Below are positions 10,537-22,886 of a stretch of 64,000 nt of DNA, in pieces. The DNA is from Gracilariopsis chorda (Eukaryota; Rhodophyta; Florideophyceae; Gracilariales; Gracilariaceae). The stretch is from positions 1-64,000 of the forward strand of contig NBIV01000143.1 of assembly GCA_003194525.1 (NCBI GenBank), in the 5' to 3' direction. How positions within the stretch are numbered: position 1 is the stretch's first letter; each line of letters starts with the position of its first letter. The position numbers and the translations under genes are program-made. Below the pieces are notes generated by a model. It was not told where the DNA came from. It made no database searches and was given only the letters and a program-made list of their open reading frames with translations.

Positions 10537-10833
10537 TGTGTTTCCCATCGTGTCAATAGAGATCTAGAAAAAAGCAGAATGTCCAAAGGTGCTTAGAACG
10601 TTGCTATCAAAGATGATATGGAGTGTTTTCGAGCTTCAGCGTGAGAGAGGTCGAGATTCTTCGGCGTGTCCCTTCCTTGTGTTGAGTGGGCTCAAGTGTT
10701 ATCCGTCTACGTCGTCGTCCAACTAAATGAGCTACCCTGCCCCTGGCACACCTGTATGAAGTCATGATATGTGTTTAACACGAGCCACGTGTAGATATCC
10801 TCATTGATTTCTAAGCGCCAAAACTGGAAGGCC

Positions 10834-11041
10834 GAGAGGACGGCATTACATACTGTAGCAGTTCTGCCCGCCTCTCTTAGAGGACAGCGAGAACGGTCAG
10901 TCTATGTATGCATTCACTGTACGAGTTACCAGGGGTAATGTGCTATTGGCGGACAATGTGGCCTGTTCCAATGAACGGCCACAATCAGTCTAGTCGCACA
11001 TACTTGCCCTCGACGCGGCAAGCATGTAATGCCGCCGTCTC
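10834..11041. repeat. Fold-back element, 18-bp inverted repeat
   Basis: Arms gagaggacggcattacat (10834-10851) and atgtaatgccgccgtctc (11024-11041) pair at 16 of 18 positions around a spacer of about 170 bp. It lies in the intergenic region upstream of family member 2. It could be a small MITE or a regulatory palindrome; no target-site duplication was recognised. Confidence 0.4.
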
Positions 11042-11713
11042 GACAGTTCTACCCAGATGTAATGTGCCGTTTACCTTCGGAAAATGAAACAGAACAGGAA
11101 CTGCCGCACTACTGTATGTATAGATGAGGTTCAGCTCCGGTTCAGCTTCTCAGCTCTAATAGCCTTTCTTAGGTACCCTCTGCCTCTCAAAATCAACAAA
11201 ATTGCTGATGAAGCATGGGAACTGAGCGTCTTCTCCGCAACACAGATACATGACGTGTATCAAAAGGAACAGTCACCAAGACCTTCCAAGTCATATCCGA
11301 TATTCATCACGGCAATGTCCTGAAGTTGTTGTCTTTGGAAACTCTGCTCCGAGAAACCAATTCTTGTCACCGGTGCCAACGCGAGATCCTCATCTTCCTA
11401 CCTTTACCGAAAGAATCACGAATCCTCGCGTCATCTGCAACGTATCTTTGCATACCCTACGAAAAGGGTCGTGTTGCCGAGGACCACGATTCCCATAATA
11501 CGTCCACGATTTGGTTTTAAGATGAAGTTACTTCACACCCTTCGGGCTTTGCTTTCACGTGTCCTGGATCCAATTGAATATACTCTCTGAGCACAAATCA
11601 AAACCTGTTGTCAAATATGATGGTTCGTGAAAATTGACACGCAGACGCTTTCTTGCATTTCATTGCTCTTCTGCTTAACCTGGTCTTCGCTTCGGCTTCC
11701 ACATTTTGAGCTC

Positions 11714-11720
11714 TATAAAA
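11714..11720 (+). promoter_or_regulatory. TATA box of paralog 3
   Basis: TATAAAA in ctctataaaaaccc, 123 bp before the proposed ATG at 11843 and in the right orientation. Plausible core promoter; the transcription start is not determined. Confidence 0.5.
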
Positions 11721-11842
11721 ACCCATCCGGCCTGCAAAGCTTCTGCTCTGCACCGCATCTACCAGCCTTCCACTTGAATTTCTTCAAAGTCGTATTGTCA
11801 AATCGCTGACGCCTTATTTTTCACTGCGGAGCCTCATCCAGA

Positions 11843-12933
11843 ATGTCTGTCGACCTTTTCTTTCCAGGTATGTCTCTGCTTTGATTCTCTATCTATCATT
11901 TCCCACCCTCATGCACTACAGGTCAATCTGACAACGATCGCGCTTACTCGTAATTTCAACTGCAGAGAATCGAAGCCGCGCGCAGCGTCTGACTGAGCTT
12001 GTCGATGATATTACGGCAATGCAGAGGGAGCTCAAAAACGACTCCGACAATCTCGATGCCAAGGATGAGAATATGAGACCACTCCTAAACAAAATCATGG
12101 AAAACAACGGCTTTACTACCTTTGATGAGCTCGTGGAAAAGTCATTAGAAGTGCTGACGGCAGACGAGGCGCAGGACCTGAGGGATATGCTAGAGGAGAC
12201 GAAGCAGACAAACACTCAACTCGAGCAAACTTTTGGGGTCTTTGCTCTTCTTACGCTCGGTGCCACCAGTGCCGCTGCTACCGCTAAGGCCGTCCAGTTG
12301 TTGAAGAGTGGTGCGCTCGTCACCGCCAGTCGTCTCGTCATTCGTGGAATTGCTCGAGCCATTTCTGGCTCCGCGAATGCTCTCGAGGAGGCTGCTGAAT
12401 TGTTCAAGGCGTCCAGAAGAGTATCCAGCATTCTTCTTCGAAATTTCGAAACGAGCACGAAAGTTGGACGCGTGACCAAATTCGTGAAAACTGCCGGGAC
12501 AGTGATGTCTGTTGTTGGTTTCTTTGCTGATGCGATTGTGGTAGTCCTTGCTGCTGTCGAAGGTGCTAGGCAGAAAGAAGAGCTGCAGAGAGCTATCAAA
12601 GAGAACTTCACCAAGCGTATTGAAGTAGCTTTGATCAATGTGCTTGGTACAGCTGCAGTCTCTTTCAATGGAAATTTGGAATCTATACTTATTCTCGAAA
12701 ACCAGATTGTGGAGAATCCGGCTTTGGAAAGTGTTCTACGCCCCTCTATTGATGTTCTCACTGTAAGCGTTGCTGACTCGATGGACGAAAGGTTCGATGC
12801 GATTTCATATGAAAGTGCCGCTGAAACTTTCACGCAGCTTGACATCCCTCGTAATAGCTTTACTAGTGATGATCCTTCCGTGGCGGAAGCAATCAAGAAG
12901 CTGGATGCTGAAGAAAGCATAAAATTCGACTAA
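11843..12933 (+). CDS. Paralog family member 3, all-alpha protein of unknown function
   Basis: Exon 1 is 11843-11867 (MSVDLFFP plus one base). A 98-bp intron (gtatgt..tgcag) spans 11868-11965, and exon 2 is 11966-12933, giving about 330 residues. The intron has the same position and phase as in the gene at 7237. Shared blocks: N-terminal signature; NNGFTTFDELVEKSLEVL (compare GFKSFEEL in member 2); the motif EGARQKEELQRAIKENFTKR, close to GARVRTKLRNNIRDNFQKR in member 2; and the C-terminal NSFTSDDPS..IKKL. Central Ala/Val-rich segments at about 120-160 and 215-240 could be membrane-associated helices. A TATA box lies 123 bp upstream and an AATAAA about 70 bp after the stop, so this is the best-supported expressed copy. 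Function unknown. Confidence 0.8.
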
Positions 12934-13004
12934 TAGGAGCCCAAAACGCTGCAGAGAGGCCTTCCAAAGTGTCTAGGAAGACAGCATAAGTATTGATCTT
13001 GATA

Positions 13005-13010
13005 AATAAA
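13005..13010 (+). terminator. Polyadenylation signal AATAAA of paralog 3
   Basis: AATAAA 72 bp after the stop codon of the gene ending at 12933, in the correct orientation. Confidence 0.5.
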
Positions 13011-16000
13011 CTTGCACCTTTAATTGATATTGCTTGATAAGGAAACAAGTATTGCGAAGTAGACATAAATGAAAGAGTAAAACCATTTGCAAAATTGAAT
13101 ACGCAATGTGCAATCCATGCAGATTTCACTTTAATGTATATTGATCAAGTCGGAGATGGATGTTTGTTGCGACTGAACGGTAGCAAGACGCTTTTCCGAA
13201 GGCTAACTTAATCATTGATTTTACTACTAGCAAGCATTCTGTGATTCTGTAAGAGATGCTTCTTTTTGTTACCCCAACCACCGACGCCCGTGATTGTAGA
13301 GAGCATGGAATTTTAAAGTGCTATCCCGACAAGCGACAAAGAGATATCACAGTGTTGTAGGGAGCACTACCACGCAGACGCTTCCATTTGATGCCTCATG
13401 AAACATTCTTTCTCTATCGTTCTAACCGCAAGCGTTGCTTAATAATTCATTTTTGACTAGCCTCTGGTATTCTGCAAACGTCTCTGGGTACATCTTTTGT
13501 AGTAGACAACCATGCCGTAGTGGCGACTACAGCATGGAGCTGAACCGTGCCTTTGCAATGGCAAACAACGCACACAAGACAACAGTAATTTTAACACCAA
13601 TCAATCATCCTAGTGTACATTGCAACCAAATCCGAGATCGAGGGGACAAATTTTGAGGGAACAATAGAATTTCAAGGAACGCAAGAGGATGATTTGTTTC
13701 CGCACTGCACTCGGTGGATTGCTAGATCGCACTGGCGGATAATGACTTGGCATCCGCCAGCACAGGATAGGATGTTCTAGCTCTTGGTCTGCGACGGCGG
13801 CGATCGTTCACCCTCGACAACCATCGCTGCCGGGGTGTTTTCTTGGCGTTCTGCATTCTTGCAATACGCTTTTCATTTCCCGCCCTTCCCTCCCCGTAGG
13901 AGCAGTGAGGCCTTCTGGGACTCAATGAATGCGTCAGGCTGTTACCTTTCGGTGTAGCAGAGCACATAGCTCTTGCCGCTCTGTGTATCCTACAGTACTC
14001 AAACAATAAAGATATAGATAGCATTGAGCTATAAGGAATAAGGACAATAATGTCACTTCGTTCGAGGCTTGCGAGCCTGTTAGGGTCAAGTTTTGCGTAG
14101 ACCCGGAGTATATCGAATCGTTCATCGCGCTTGGATTACTATAAAACTTCACTGATCTCAAACCTCTCACTGATGATGAATGAAGATTATATTCGGAACA
14201 AAAAGCTAGGTTCTCGAAGGAATGTGCCACTTTGGCTCAGTTGGCAGGATTGCACAAAGTGAACTACAGATCGAGCTGACTATCGCAGATGCAAATTCTC
14301 CAATTCAGACATTTTTCATCAAATGTCACTTTCTACTCCGTCGTAATGGGCTCAAGTGCGTACACCGATCAAATTCAAAGTTTGTGGCCTTGTACCATGT
14401 TTTATCAGCAATCAAGCCCAGATATTTACGCAAGCTGGAAATTGATCTCCAATTCTAACATCATAAAGTACGTACTACTTACATGTCCCATGCAGTTAAA
14501 CTATCTGAGGCTCTTCAACTCTTAGATATTGCAGGAAGGTGCGGTGCAAAGCAAAAGACAGATTCGAACTCCAACCTCAGAACGAACAGTCAGACTAACT
14601 CCAACAGAGCGCTCTTGAGGTGACGGATGGGATCAAAAGAGAAGACGTGGTAGGATTGTATAAGGTAAACGACAGTCAGTCAAACAGAACAGACCTCATG
14701 TAACAGTCCAATTGTGTCCCTTTCCGATGTGCATACGGGATAAAATGAGAAATTGGATTCATGACTGCGAACAATCAACGGATGAGAAGAAAGAATGAAA
14801 GAAAATCTGCTCAAGAGTAAATCCCGAAATATTCTATCATAACACCACAACATACTTGATAACCCTTCAAACAGTAAAACCTAACCGTGGGCAGGGAGTG
14901 CCTGGACGTCTATATAAGGCTATACATTCTGAACCTGTTGGTCCGCTGACCTCTTAATGTAATGTGTCAGTTTCTAATGGCATAATACACATCAAGGCTT
15001 TGGGTTGCTGCGATGATGGTAGTGATAGTGCTAAAACGATTTGGCCATTCCGAAGCTCTCGTGCTGATTCTCTGCACAGATCAGCCATCTTGTACTTTTC
15101 CTCTTTCTTGAGGACGCCGACCCATCTGTAGCTTGGCACATCAGCTTGAGTAGAGCACTTTTAACACTGCTTTGTGCTTACAGAGCCTGCGTACAGAAGT
15201 TAGATTCTTGAGCTAGACGCGACTTAAACCCGCGACCACTGTGTCTGGGTCCATAGCTTTGAAGGATTCGGATCGAAACCCGTAACGAAGAGGGTATCGG
15301 TTTACACTGGGAAAAACAAGTGGGCACGAAAAAGCACGATTGGGTTGGAGTCGGTGTCCATGTCTATCACTTGAACACCACATTACTTTTAGACTACTGA
15401 GACTGCCTATACTAACGTTGTTCTTTGGTTGGCCGCTACCCAAAAAGGTATCATTAAATGAAATAAATAGAGTCAGACTGAGTGAATGAGCTTAGAAAGA
15501 GTGGATTTTCAAGGACACGAAGAAGTTTTATTTATTAGAGACTTTTGCGCGGCGATCGCAGTGGAACTCTGCTCCGTCGTCTCCGATGCAGTTCTCGAAT
15601 TGGTTCTTCTGACCCGCAAGCATCAAGGACCGGAGAAGAGACGACCGCGAGGCGCAGTCATCAAATATCATTTAATACCAACCCCCCCAATCCTAGGAGC
15701 AGCATGAAGTGCTTCTTTCTGCTGTTGGTAGCGGGTTATACCTTCCTACGAGATTCTCAGAGTGTATTCTCTGTCATGACCCTGAACCCAAACCACGTAA
15801 AGATCTTAGCAGCTCAAAGTTGAACAATAATAGAATAGAAACATCCAGATTCGGGACAGACAGCATTCTGTAATCTATGTTGGTCGCAGAGCAGAAGACC
15901 GTGATAATCTTCATAGAGGTGACCTGGGAACCCTTTCCCAGCACAATTTTACGTGGAAATTTGACTGGAAATGCCTATACCGTATCAGTCTGCTTATTAT

Positions 16001-16650
16001 TCTTGTAAAGAATCGGATCATACCTTGCATTGCACTGTTCTCTTGTTGCATTTTTTCAGCGTTTACCCCCCCTCGGACGTAGTACGAGACCGTGAAATCC
16101 ATCACGCTAGTTCGCTCTGTGGTTTCTTCTCTAATATTTGTACTACAAGATTAAAGATGTCATTGCCAGCACATTCTTGATAATCCAACGGCATACAAAG
16201 CTTGTTTATAACGATAGGGTTCGGCGCCATATTTAAACTCAACTACGTATAACCCTGTTACATATAACTGTTGCAACTCACGTCAGCAACTCCAATAAAA
16301 ACACAACAATGGGCACAAAGGCTCTGCATCTTTTCGAGCGCAGGCCGTGCCTTTACTTGGTTACAATATCGCTTGTAGGTCGCTGTCGCTGGCGACCCTT
16401 GGTCATTGCTCTAATTAATTGCTGTTATTTTCAGCTAATAGATCTTTATGAACGTTTGTATTCTACAGCGAGAACACTGCTCATCGTAACAATAACAACC
16501 AATTCTCGGACATTGCTAGATACGAAGCGAATGTCGTATCCGCTAGACGCAGTACCTTAGCGTAGTTTCGTATCTTAATAAGCCGACCATATCACGAGTA
16601 CGGTGCTCCGGAGCCTTCCGCTGCGTTTTTTAAACCCACTAAGGAGCCCT
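13011..16650. other. Long intergenic stretch without a supported gene
   Basis: AT-leaning DNA with only short, unrecognised ORFs on both strands. There is a TATATAAG box at 14911-14918 but no convincing coding region after it. A short plus ORF at 16309-16560 follows a plausible leader and contains gtaggt..ttttcag, which might be an intron, but the product is unrecognised. Nothing else could be supported. Confidence 0.4.
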
Positions 16651-16655
16651 GTCCT
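16651..16655. repeat. Target-site duplication GTCCT (left)
   Basis: GTCCT directly abuts the left LTR and is repeated at 21567-21571 after the right LTR. This is the 5-bp duplication expected of a Ty3/gypsy integrase. Confidence 0.85.
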
Positions 16656-16882
16656 TGCAACAACGTATGCGAAATGCCTACTGAAGATGTAGAAGATTTA
16701 TTCTCTGACTGGTCGATGCCCTTCTTTTACTGGGGTTTCTTCTTTTCTTGGTCCTTTTATACTGCTCATCATGCTTAATCTATCTGATGCTCGAGACCAA
16801 TTAGAACCCTCTTCCCTTACAAACTCTCAATTGTTCCTTGACGCTTTTCCAATTACGACCTTTGCTAACGATACTCGTTGCA
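16656..16882 (-). repeat. 3' LTR of the gypsy element
   Basis: 227 bp, TG..CA ends with the short terminal inverted repeat TGCAAC/GTTGCA. Nearly identical to 21340-21566. Confidence 0.9.
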
Positions 16883-16913
16883 CCATTGTCCACGCCGCTT
16901 ATTGACGACCTCG

Positions 16914-18500
16914 TCAATGCAAATGTGTTAGAAGATTCTTGTTGACAATATAATCACGAAATGCTTTTGTGACGGTCCCATCTGTATCGAAAAAGTCTCG
17001 CGTTGGTTGCCACTGTGCGTCATGGGTATTCGAATTTTCCATAAGCGTAAGCCACTGATATCCTCTTCCTGTTCTGCGGTGGGCCAAAATGCGTTCAACT
17101 TTGTAGAGATTGCCAGACCATGATTCACTAACCGGTACAGGGGTGCTTCTTGTAGTCTGTGCAATTTCAAGCGGCTGCTCCCGATGTGGCTTTGTATGAG
17201 AAACATGGACAACGGGATAAGTTTTGATGTTGGGAGGAAAATCGAGTCGTACTGCATTCTTCCCTACTAGCTCCTTGATTCGAAAAGGACCAAACCTCCG
17301 CGCAGACAACTTTGTTGAATCTTGAGCCTTAGAATACGAGTCTCGAAATAGTTTTCGTGAGACCCACACTTCCTCTCCAACCTGATAGTTAGGCTTCTTA
17401 AAATGAACGCTTGTCTCCGCTGTTTGGCGAGCTTTCGCCAGTTGATGGGCATATATCGCATCTGCTTTCACTTCTCGTAGGCGATCCCGAAAATCAGAAA
17501 GATCCTCCAGCTTAGTTGTTGATTGAAACAAAAAGTCCAACGGTGCTCTGGGTCTCCATCCAAGATCGATCTCAAACGGAGAAAGGCCCAAGTCTTCAGA
17601 TTTAGCGGAGTTGTATACAAATTCTGCACTTGGGAGAAGTAAGTCCCAGTCCTTCTGCTCAAATCAACAGAAACAGCGTATGTGACTTTCAATCATACGG
17701 TTCATAACCTCGGATGCTCCGTCCGTTTGAGGGTGACGAGCCGAAGACACACGGGTCTTCACTCCACATAGCTCCATTAACGATTGCCAAAATGAAGAGA
17801 CAAAACGAGGATCACGATCGGAAATGATGGAATCAGGCAAACCATGGTGTGGAAATATATATCTGAAGAATGCTTCGGCAACATCAGGCGCCGTATCCGT
17901 TTCTTTGCAAGCCATAAAGCGAACCTTTCTTGACAAGCGATCAACCCAAGTGTGGATGGCATCAAATGCGCGGTCCGTCCATGTTAGTTTCACAATGAAA
18001 TCAGTCGCAACCATACCCCAGCGGCGAGTTGGCACTGGGAGAGCCGTAGGGTCGTTCAAGGTTGGGCCGTGGAAGTCCTTCTGTTGCTGACAGAGGCGAC
18101 AGCCTTCAAAATACCGCTTTACATCTCTGGCTTTGTACTTCCAATGGAATTCACACAGACGAGCAAGAGTATTTGAAAATGCGAAATGTCCTGCAATCTT
18201 AGAGTCATGGGCCAACTCCAATACTTGGCGACGACAATGTGACGGAATGCAGAGTTTTCCATTATACAAAAGACGCCAACCTTCTTTCTTAAATAATGGC
18301 AACAGTAGCTCGAGCCGTTTGCGATGCTTACGATCCTCTGGCCATTTACCATTAAGTGCTTCCACAACAGATCCGAAGAATTGGTCTTTCTCATAACTGG
18401 ACAAACTACTTTCCAGTTCGGAGAAGGATGGAGTCACGCATTGAATTTGCTGAAGCGAGGAACGATCGGGAATTCGAGACAAAGAATCCCCCAGAACATG
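16914..18500 (-). pseudogene. Integrase and chromodomain-like part of the gypsy element
   Basis: Shows the HHCC-type zinc-binding region (ending CRLCQQQK), the integrase core with HPQTDGASE, and a C-terminal HVSHTKPH region. A chromodomain-like tail (LYKVERILAHR, then QWQPTRDF) follows. Integrase inserts the cDNA; chromodomains in this family steer integration to chromatin marks. Part of a broken element. Confidence 0.8.
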
Positions 18501-18599
18501 TAACTTGCCTTTCACCAAGCTGACCTTACGGATGTTAAAATTAGCGAGAACATCAAGCCAGCAGGCTTCACTTCGGTTCAAGGACTTCTTTGTTAGGAA

Positions 18600-20444
18600 G
18601 TTTTCCACGACCTGATTATCAGTAAAAGCGTCAAAGGTTGATCCTTCGAGGTAGCACCGAAACCGCTGCAACAAAACCACTAGCGCTAGAAGCTCTCATT
18701 CATTGGCGGTGTAGTTCTGTTCTGCCGAAGTAAGCTTCCGTTACGTGTATGCCATAACACGATCACACCCATTGGAGTCAAATTGCGTGAGGGTAGCGCC
18801 AACCGCCAGCTGCAAAGCATCAATGTGTAGGCGGAACGGCCTTGTCCAGTCCGGGGAAACGAGAATGGGGGCTGATATAAGTGCTTCTTTTAGCTCCAGG
18901 AATGTTCGTTCACACTCAGAGTTCCAGTCCTTAATACTGCAGCCTTTGCGTGTAAGATTGGTCAAAGGTACAGGTCGCAGAGAAAAATGGGGAGTAAAGC
19001 GTCTGAAGAACTGTACCAGTCCCAAAATGCTTCTAAGCTCCGAGATATTACGAGGTCGCGGCCAATTCTTGATAACCTCGACTTTGCCAGGGTGAACGGA
19101 GAGTCCATCTTGACTAACTCTCAACCCCAAAAATTCCGTTTCCGTAGCCATGAAGGAACACTTCTTTGGCGAAACATAAAGCTCATGTTGACGCAATCGG
19201 TCGAGGACACATCGGATATGGTGCATGTGCTCTTCCCGTGTTCGGCTGTAAATGAGTATATCATCAATATACACAACCAGGAATCTGTCAATATAGTCAT
19301 GCAAAACGCCGTTTATCAACGACTGAAAGGATGCAGGAGCGTTACAAATCCCCATAGGCATCACAAGGTATTCGAACTGCCTATATTTTGTGTTGAAGGC
19401 GGTTTTCTCGACATCAGACGGCCGGAGTCGGATCTGATGGAAACCCGTTTTCAGATCCAGTTTGGAAAAGAATCGCGCTTGTCCGAGACGATCAAACATC
19501 TCATCTTTACGGGGAAGAGGAGCATTATTACGCTTGGTAATACGATTAAGCGCTCGACAGTCGACTACACCACGGAGTTCGCCACCAAGTTCCTTAACGA
19601 AAAACAAAGGCGCTCCAAAAGGTGAACGACTCGGTCGAATTTTTCCCGACTTAAGGAGCTTGTCAACGTATTTCTGCGCAGCTACAAGTTCTGCAGGAGA
19701 GAGCTGGTAAGGAGCCCGATGTGGAGGCTCGGAATCAGAAACCAACTCGATGGTATGATCAACATCACGAGAGGGTGGGAGGCCATCCGGAAGTTCGACT
19801 TGAAATACATCTTCAAATTCGGAAAGTATGTCTCGCAGTTCAGTGTCCTCTGTGGCTAGGAGCTCAGTCTTTGTGTCCTTTCCACCTGCTCTTTGTTCGG
19901 CAAACTCAGAAATGCACACCTGTGCAACCCGAAAGAATTGCATTTTAGACCTACGACAGCGCAGAGCCCGGCGAAACTGCTTAACACCCATGTGTTGCAC
20001 ACATGGGTCCTGTGCGCGGGACACTAGCTGTGCTGAAAGTTGCGTATCACCAATGATGATCAGACGAGCAATGTAATCAGTGCGGGGATTAACATCGATA
20101 TGCCATGGCATACCAAGCAAGACATCGTAGCGAGCGTCAGCAATAATCCAGTTACCCGTGTACGAATGAGAGCCAATGCGCATTGTGCCATTGAGAACCA
20201 TCTCGGTCGCAATTTCTTGCGATCCAGCCTCTGAATGACATACGTCGAGAAGATTTGGGCCGAAATTGAACGCATGTCGATGAGCTGCCACAAAATCTCT
20301 AGAAACTACATTTGAGGTACAACCATCATCGTTCAGGACGTTGACAGGGATGTTGTTCAAAGCACCAGTCAAAACAAGCAATGGCTTGCGCCTCACACTT
20401 TCTGGGCTCTGCAATGCAGAACCAGTCGACACGTTATTTTGCAC
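18600..20444 (-). pseudogene. Protease, reverse transcriptase and RNase H part of the gypsy element
   Basis: Contains the aspartic-protease-like region, RT with FFVKELGGELRGVVDCRALN and the VVYIDDILIYS active-site box, and the start of RNase H. Order and spacing match Ty3/gypsy pol. Part of a broken element. Confidence 0.85.
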
Positions 20445-20485
20445 AAGTCCTTTCCACGTGCTCTTTTTACTTTCGAAAGGACAGG

Positions 20486-21321
20486 TTAGTTTTCCGAACG
20501 ATCCGAATCGAAATTTCCAGAGCTTCCATACGCAGAAGCCAATGCACTCTCCAAATTCGCCACCATCGCCGTGCGTGCGGGATCACAGCGGTGCTTCCAC
20601 GGGCGGCAACCTGGTTTATGGCATTTAAAGCAAGCATTGTTGCGGATATAAAGCAAGCGTTGCTTGGAACGCTCTGAGCGGTGAAATTCCGTGTTATCAA
20701 CTTCCATAGGCGTAGGCAACATCTGTTTGGAGTGTGCTGTACTAAGCACTTCTGAGATATTCTGATGCGCAGAAAAAGAGCCTGAAAAGGCTGCTTCTAC
20801 ACGCATTGAAAATTTTGTGGCTTCCTCAAATTCCACACAGCTGGAATTTCGAACTTGAAATTGGATCTTCCGTTTCAAACCACTGATGAACTTGTCCCAT
20901 TTCTCGCTCGCGCTCATATCAGGAATTGTGAGCACAATGTTGCGAAAGGTAGAAAGATAATTAGCAACAGTGGTTGTTTGCTTACAGGCTCGAAGAGCAT
21001 CGCGAGCGCGACGTTCGTGATCTTCTGGGACAAATTCTCTTCTGATAGCCGCAACAAGATTTCCCAAGACTGTGGGACTTCGTTGGCTTTTAAGACCGTA
21101 TACCACCAAATTTCGGCAGTGCTTTTCAACAGTGTGGTTGCAAATGCAATGCGGTTTGCATCAGATAAGACAACATTAGGGTTTGCGACCTGAACGAGCA
21201 CAAAGTATTGTTCAACTTTGTACAACCACGTGTTCACGACAAGAAAATCACGATCTCCACTGAAGCATTCGGGCTTATTGGGATTGAGATTGATCGACAC
21301 AGAGGATGCTGAAACTTCCAT
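20486..21321 (-). pseudogene. Gag-like part of the gypsy element
   Basis: Begins MEVSASSVSINLNP close to the 5' LTR. Contains a retrotransposon gag-type region (AEIWWYT) and a zinc-knuckle-like Cys/His cluster (CFKCHKPGCRPWKHRC). Part of a broken element. Confidence 0.75.
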
Positions 21322-21339
21322 TGCAGCGATGCGTACCAG

Positions 21340-21566
21340 TGCAACAACGTATGCGAAATGCCTACTGAAGATGTAGAAGATTTATTCTCTGACTGGTCGA
21401 TGCCCTTCTTTTACTGGGGTTTCTTCTTTTCTTGGTCCTTTTATACTGCTCATCGTGCTTAATCTATCTGATGCTCGAGACCAATTAGAACCCTCTTCCC
21501 TTACAAACTCTCAATTGTTCCTTAACGCTTTTCCAATTACGACCTTTCCTAACGATACTCGTTGCA
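21340..21566 (-). repeat. 5' LTR of the gypsy element
   Basis: 227 bp, TG..CA, matching 16656-16882 with about three differences. Followed outside by GTCCT at 21567-21571. Confidence 0.9.
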
Positions 21567-21571
21567 GTCCT

Positions 21572-22886
21572 GACATAAATACGGACATCATTATTGGGCT
21601 TGCTGTGGTCATCTTTCTGTGAACAACGAGCAATAAGAATCCTAATCCTTTGCAATTCGCTTCGTTACCTTTTTACAATGTTCCACTTTAGAAAAAGGCT
21701 CTAATAGATAAGCATGTTTTGTCGTAATGTAGTAAAGCACTTTTGGCTCAAAACACCTTTGCAGATTCCCGCAAAACTTAGAATAATACAATGAGCTACT
21801 GACAATCAAAATATGACCCGATATTGCAGATTAGAAAAACTCTAAACTCTTATATATCTGAGAGAATCCAATATTACAAGGGCCTATTTATTTTTTGCTA
21901 AGCATCACATCATAAGACGATGGAGTCATCTCTGATGCGTAAACGCAGTCAAACAAGGCTGTTTAGAGAAACGTACACAAACTAACGTGCCTGTTGTTGT
22001 AAGTATGCATTGCTATCCCAAAGATGAGGTTCTTACCCTGGAATGAGAGGTCAACGGTGGTTGCTTCTGTGGCCTCAGACCAGGGTTTAGTGGATGAGAT
22101 GTACTTCGCCGTGCATCACAAAACTGAATGGAATAAACGCCAAATCACTCAGGAGCATCATATTTTCAGCTACTCGTGTATATAGTGTGAGAGAAAGACT
22201 CTACTGTTGTAGCCAAATAAGGCATCAACTCACCTTGTACAGTATATTGTACTTTCTGCTCGGTAGCAAGCGCGTAGCTAACTGCTTTGCTAGCTAATGC
22301 GTGGCTGACAACTGCGTTGGTAGCTAATGCGCGGCGGACAACTGCGTGGGTAGGAAATACGTGGCCAGCATTTGCGTGGGTTGCACTTTCTCGTATGCTA
22401 CGCTTCGTAGTGAAGCTATCGTTCTTTGCCAAGACCGGATAAAAATCAACTCGGCAGGAGGCGCTCATAAAAGACCTCCCACGTTCTTGGAAGGCAACTC
22501 ACAACGCTCCTGCCCAGAATCTTCCGTCTTAATCTTTATCAAGATAAGGCATCGCCTCATCTTGTTATTGTATTGATTGCACTTTAAAATTCGCTTCTCC
22601 AGCGTCCTTCTATTTCCTCGTCCAGCAACACCACTCTTCGGAGCCTTGGTCTTATCTGGAGGTCTCTTTCGTCCTTAAACGTATATAGAAGTCCTTACGA
22701 ATAAGCTGTACCCGAAGGAGTCCGCGATAAATTGAACTTCCTTCAGAACCGTAACACCAGGAGCATCGAGAAAAAAGGTTTCTGGATAGGCTAAGACAGC
22801 TGCTTTAAAACATTCCTCAATTCTCTCATTGTATATCGCGTTCTGGACGGATTGCGTTCCCAGTTCTCATAAGCGTTTTCTGTCCA
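21572..22886. other. Intergenic stretch with a short tandem repeat
   Basis: No supported gene. At about 22260-22380 a 33-bp unit (core gctaatgcgtggctgacaac) is repeated about three times and gives a low-complexity minus frame. The rest is AT-rich with no recognised element. Confidence 0.5.

Larger units (their letters stand above)
16656..21566 (-). mobile_element. Ty3/gypsy LTR retrotransposon (chromovirus-like), broken
   Basis: A 4.9-kb fossil element read on the minus strand, bounded by 227-bp LTRs (16656-16882 and 21340-21566) and the TSD GTCCT. A primer-binding-like stretch beginning TGGTACGC lies one base inside the 5' LTR. Parts in order: gag-like region with a zinc-knuckle-like Cys/His cluster; protease; reverse transcriptase (YIDD box); RNase H; integrase with zinc-binding and core domains; and a chromodomain-like C-terminus. 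It is broken, with about three to five interruptions. The LTRs differ at about three sites by eye, so the insertion is fairly recent. Confidence 0.9.

Noticed and set aside
7237-12933. Calling the paralog cluster a pore-forming toxin family
   Set aside because: The helical layout is only reminiscent; no diagnostic motif is visible, so no function is assigned.
14545-14585. tRNA-like T-arm (minus strand GGAGTTCGAATCTGTC)
   Set aside because: The T-stem does not pair and no acceptor or anticodon arm could be drawn.
16309-16560. Small spliced gene with intron gtaggt..ttttcag
   Set aside because: Neither the spliced nor the unspliced product resembles a known protein and the coding text looks random.
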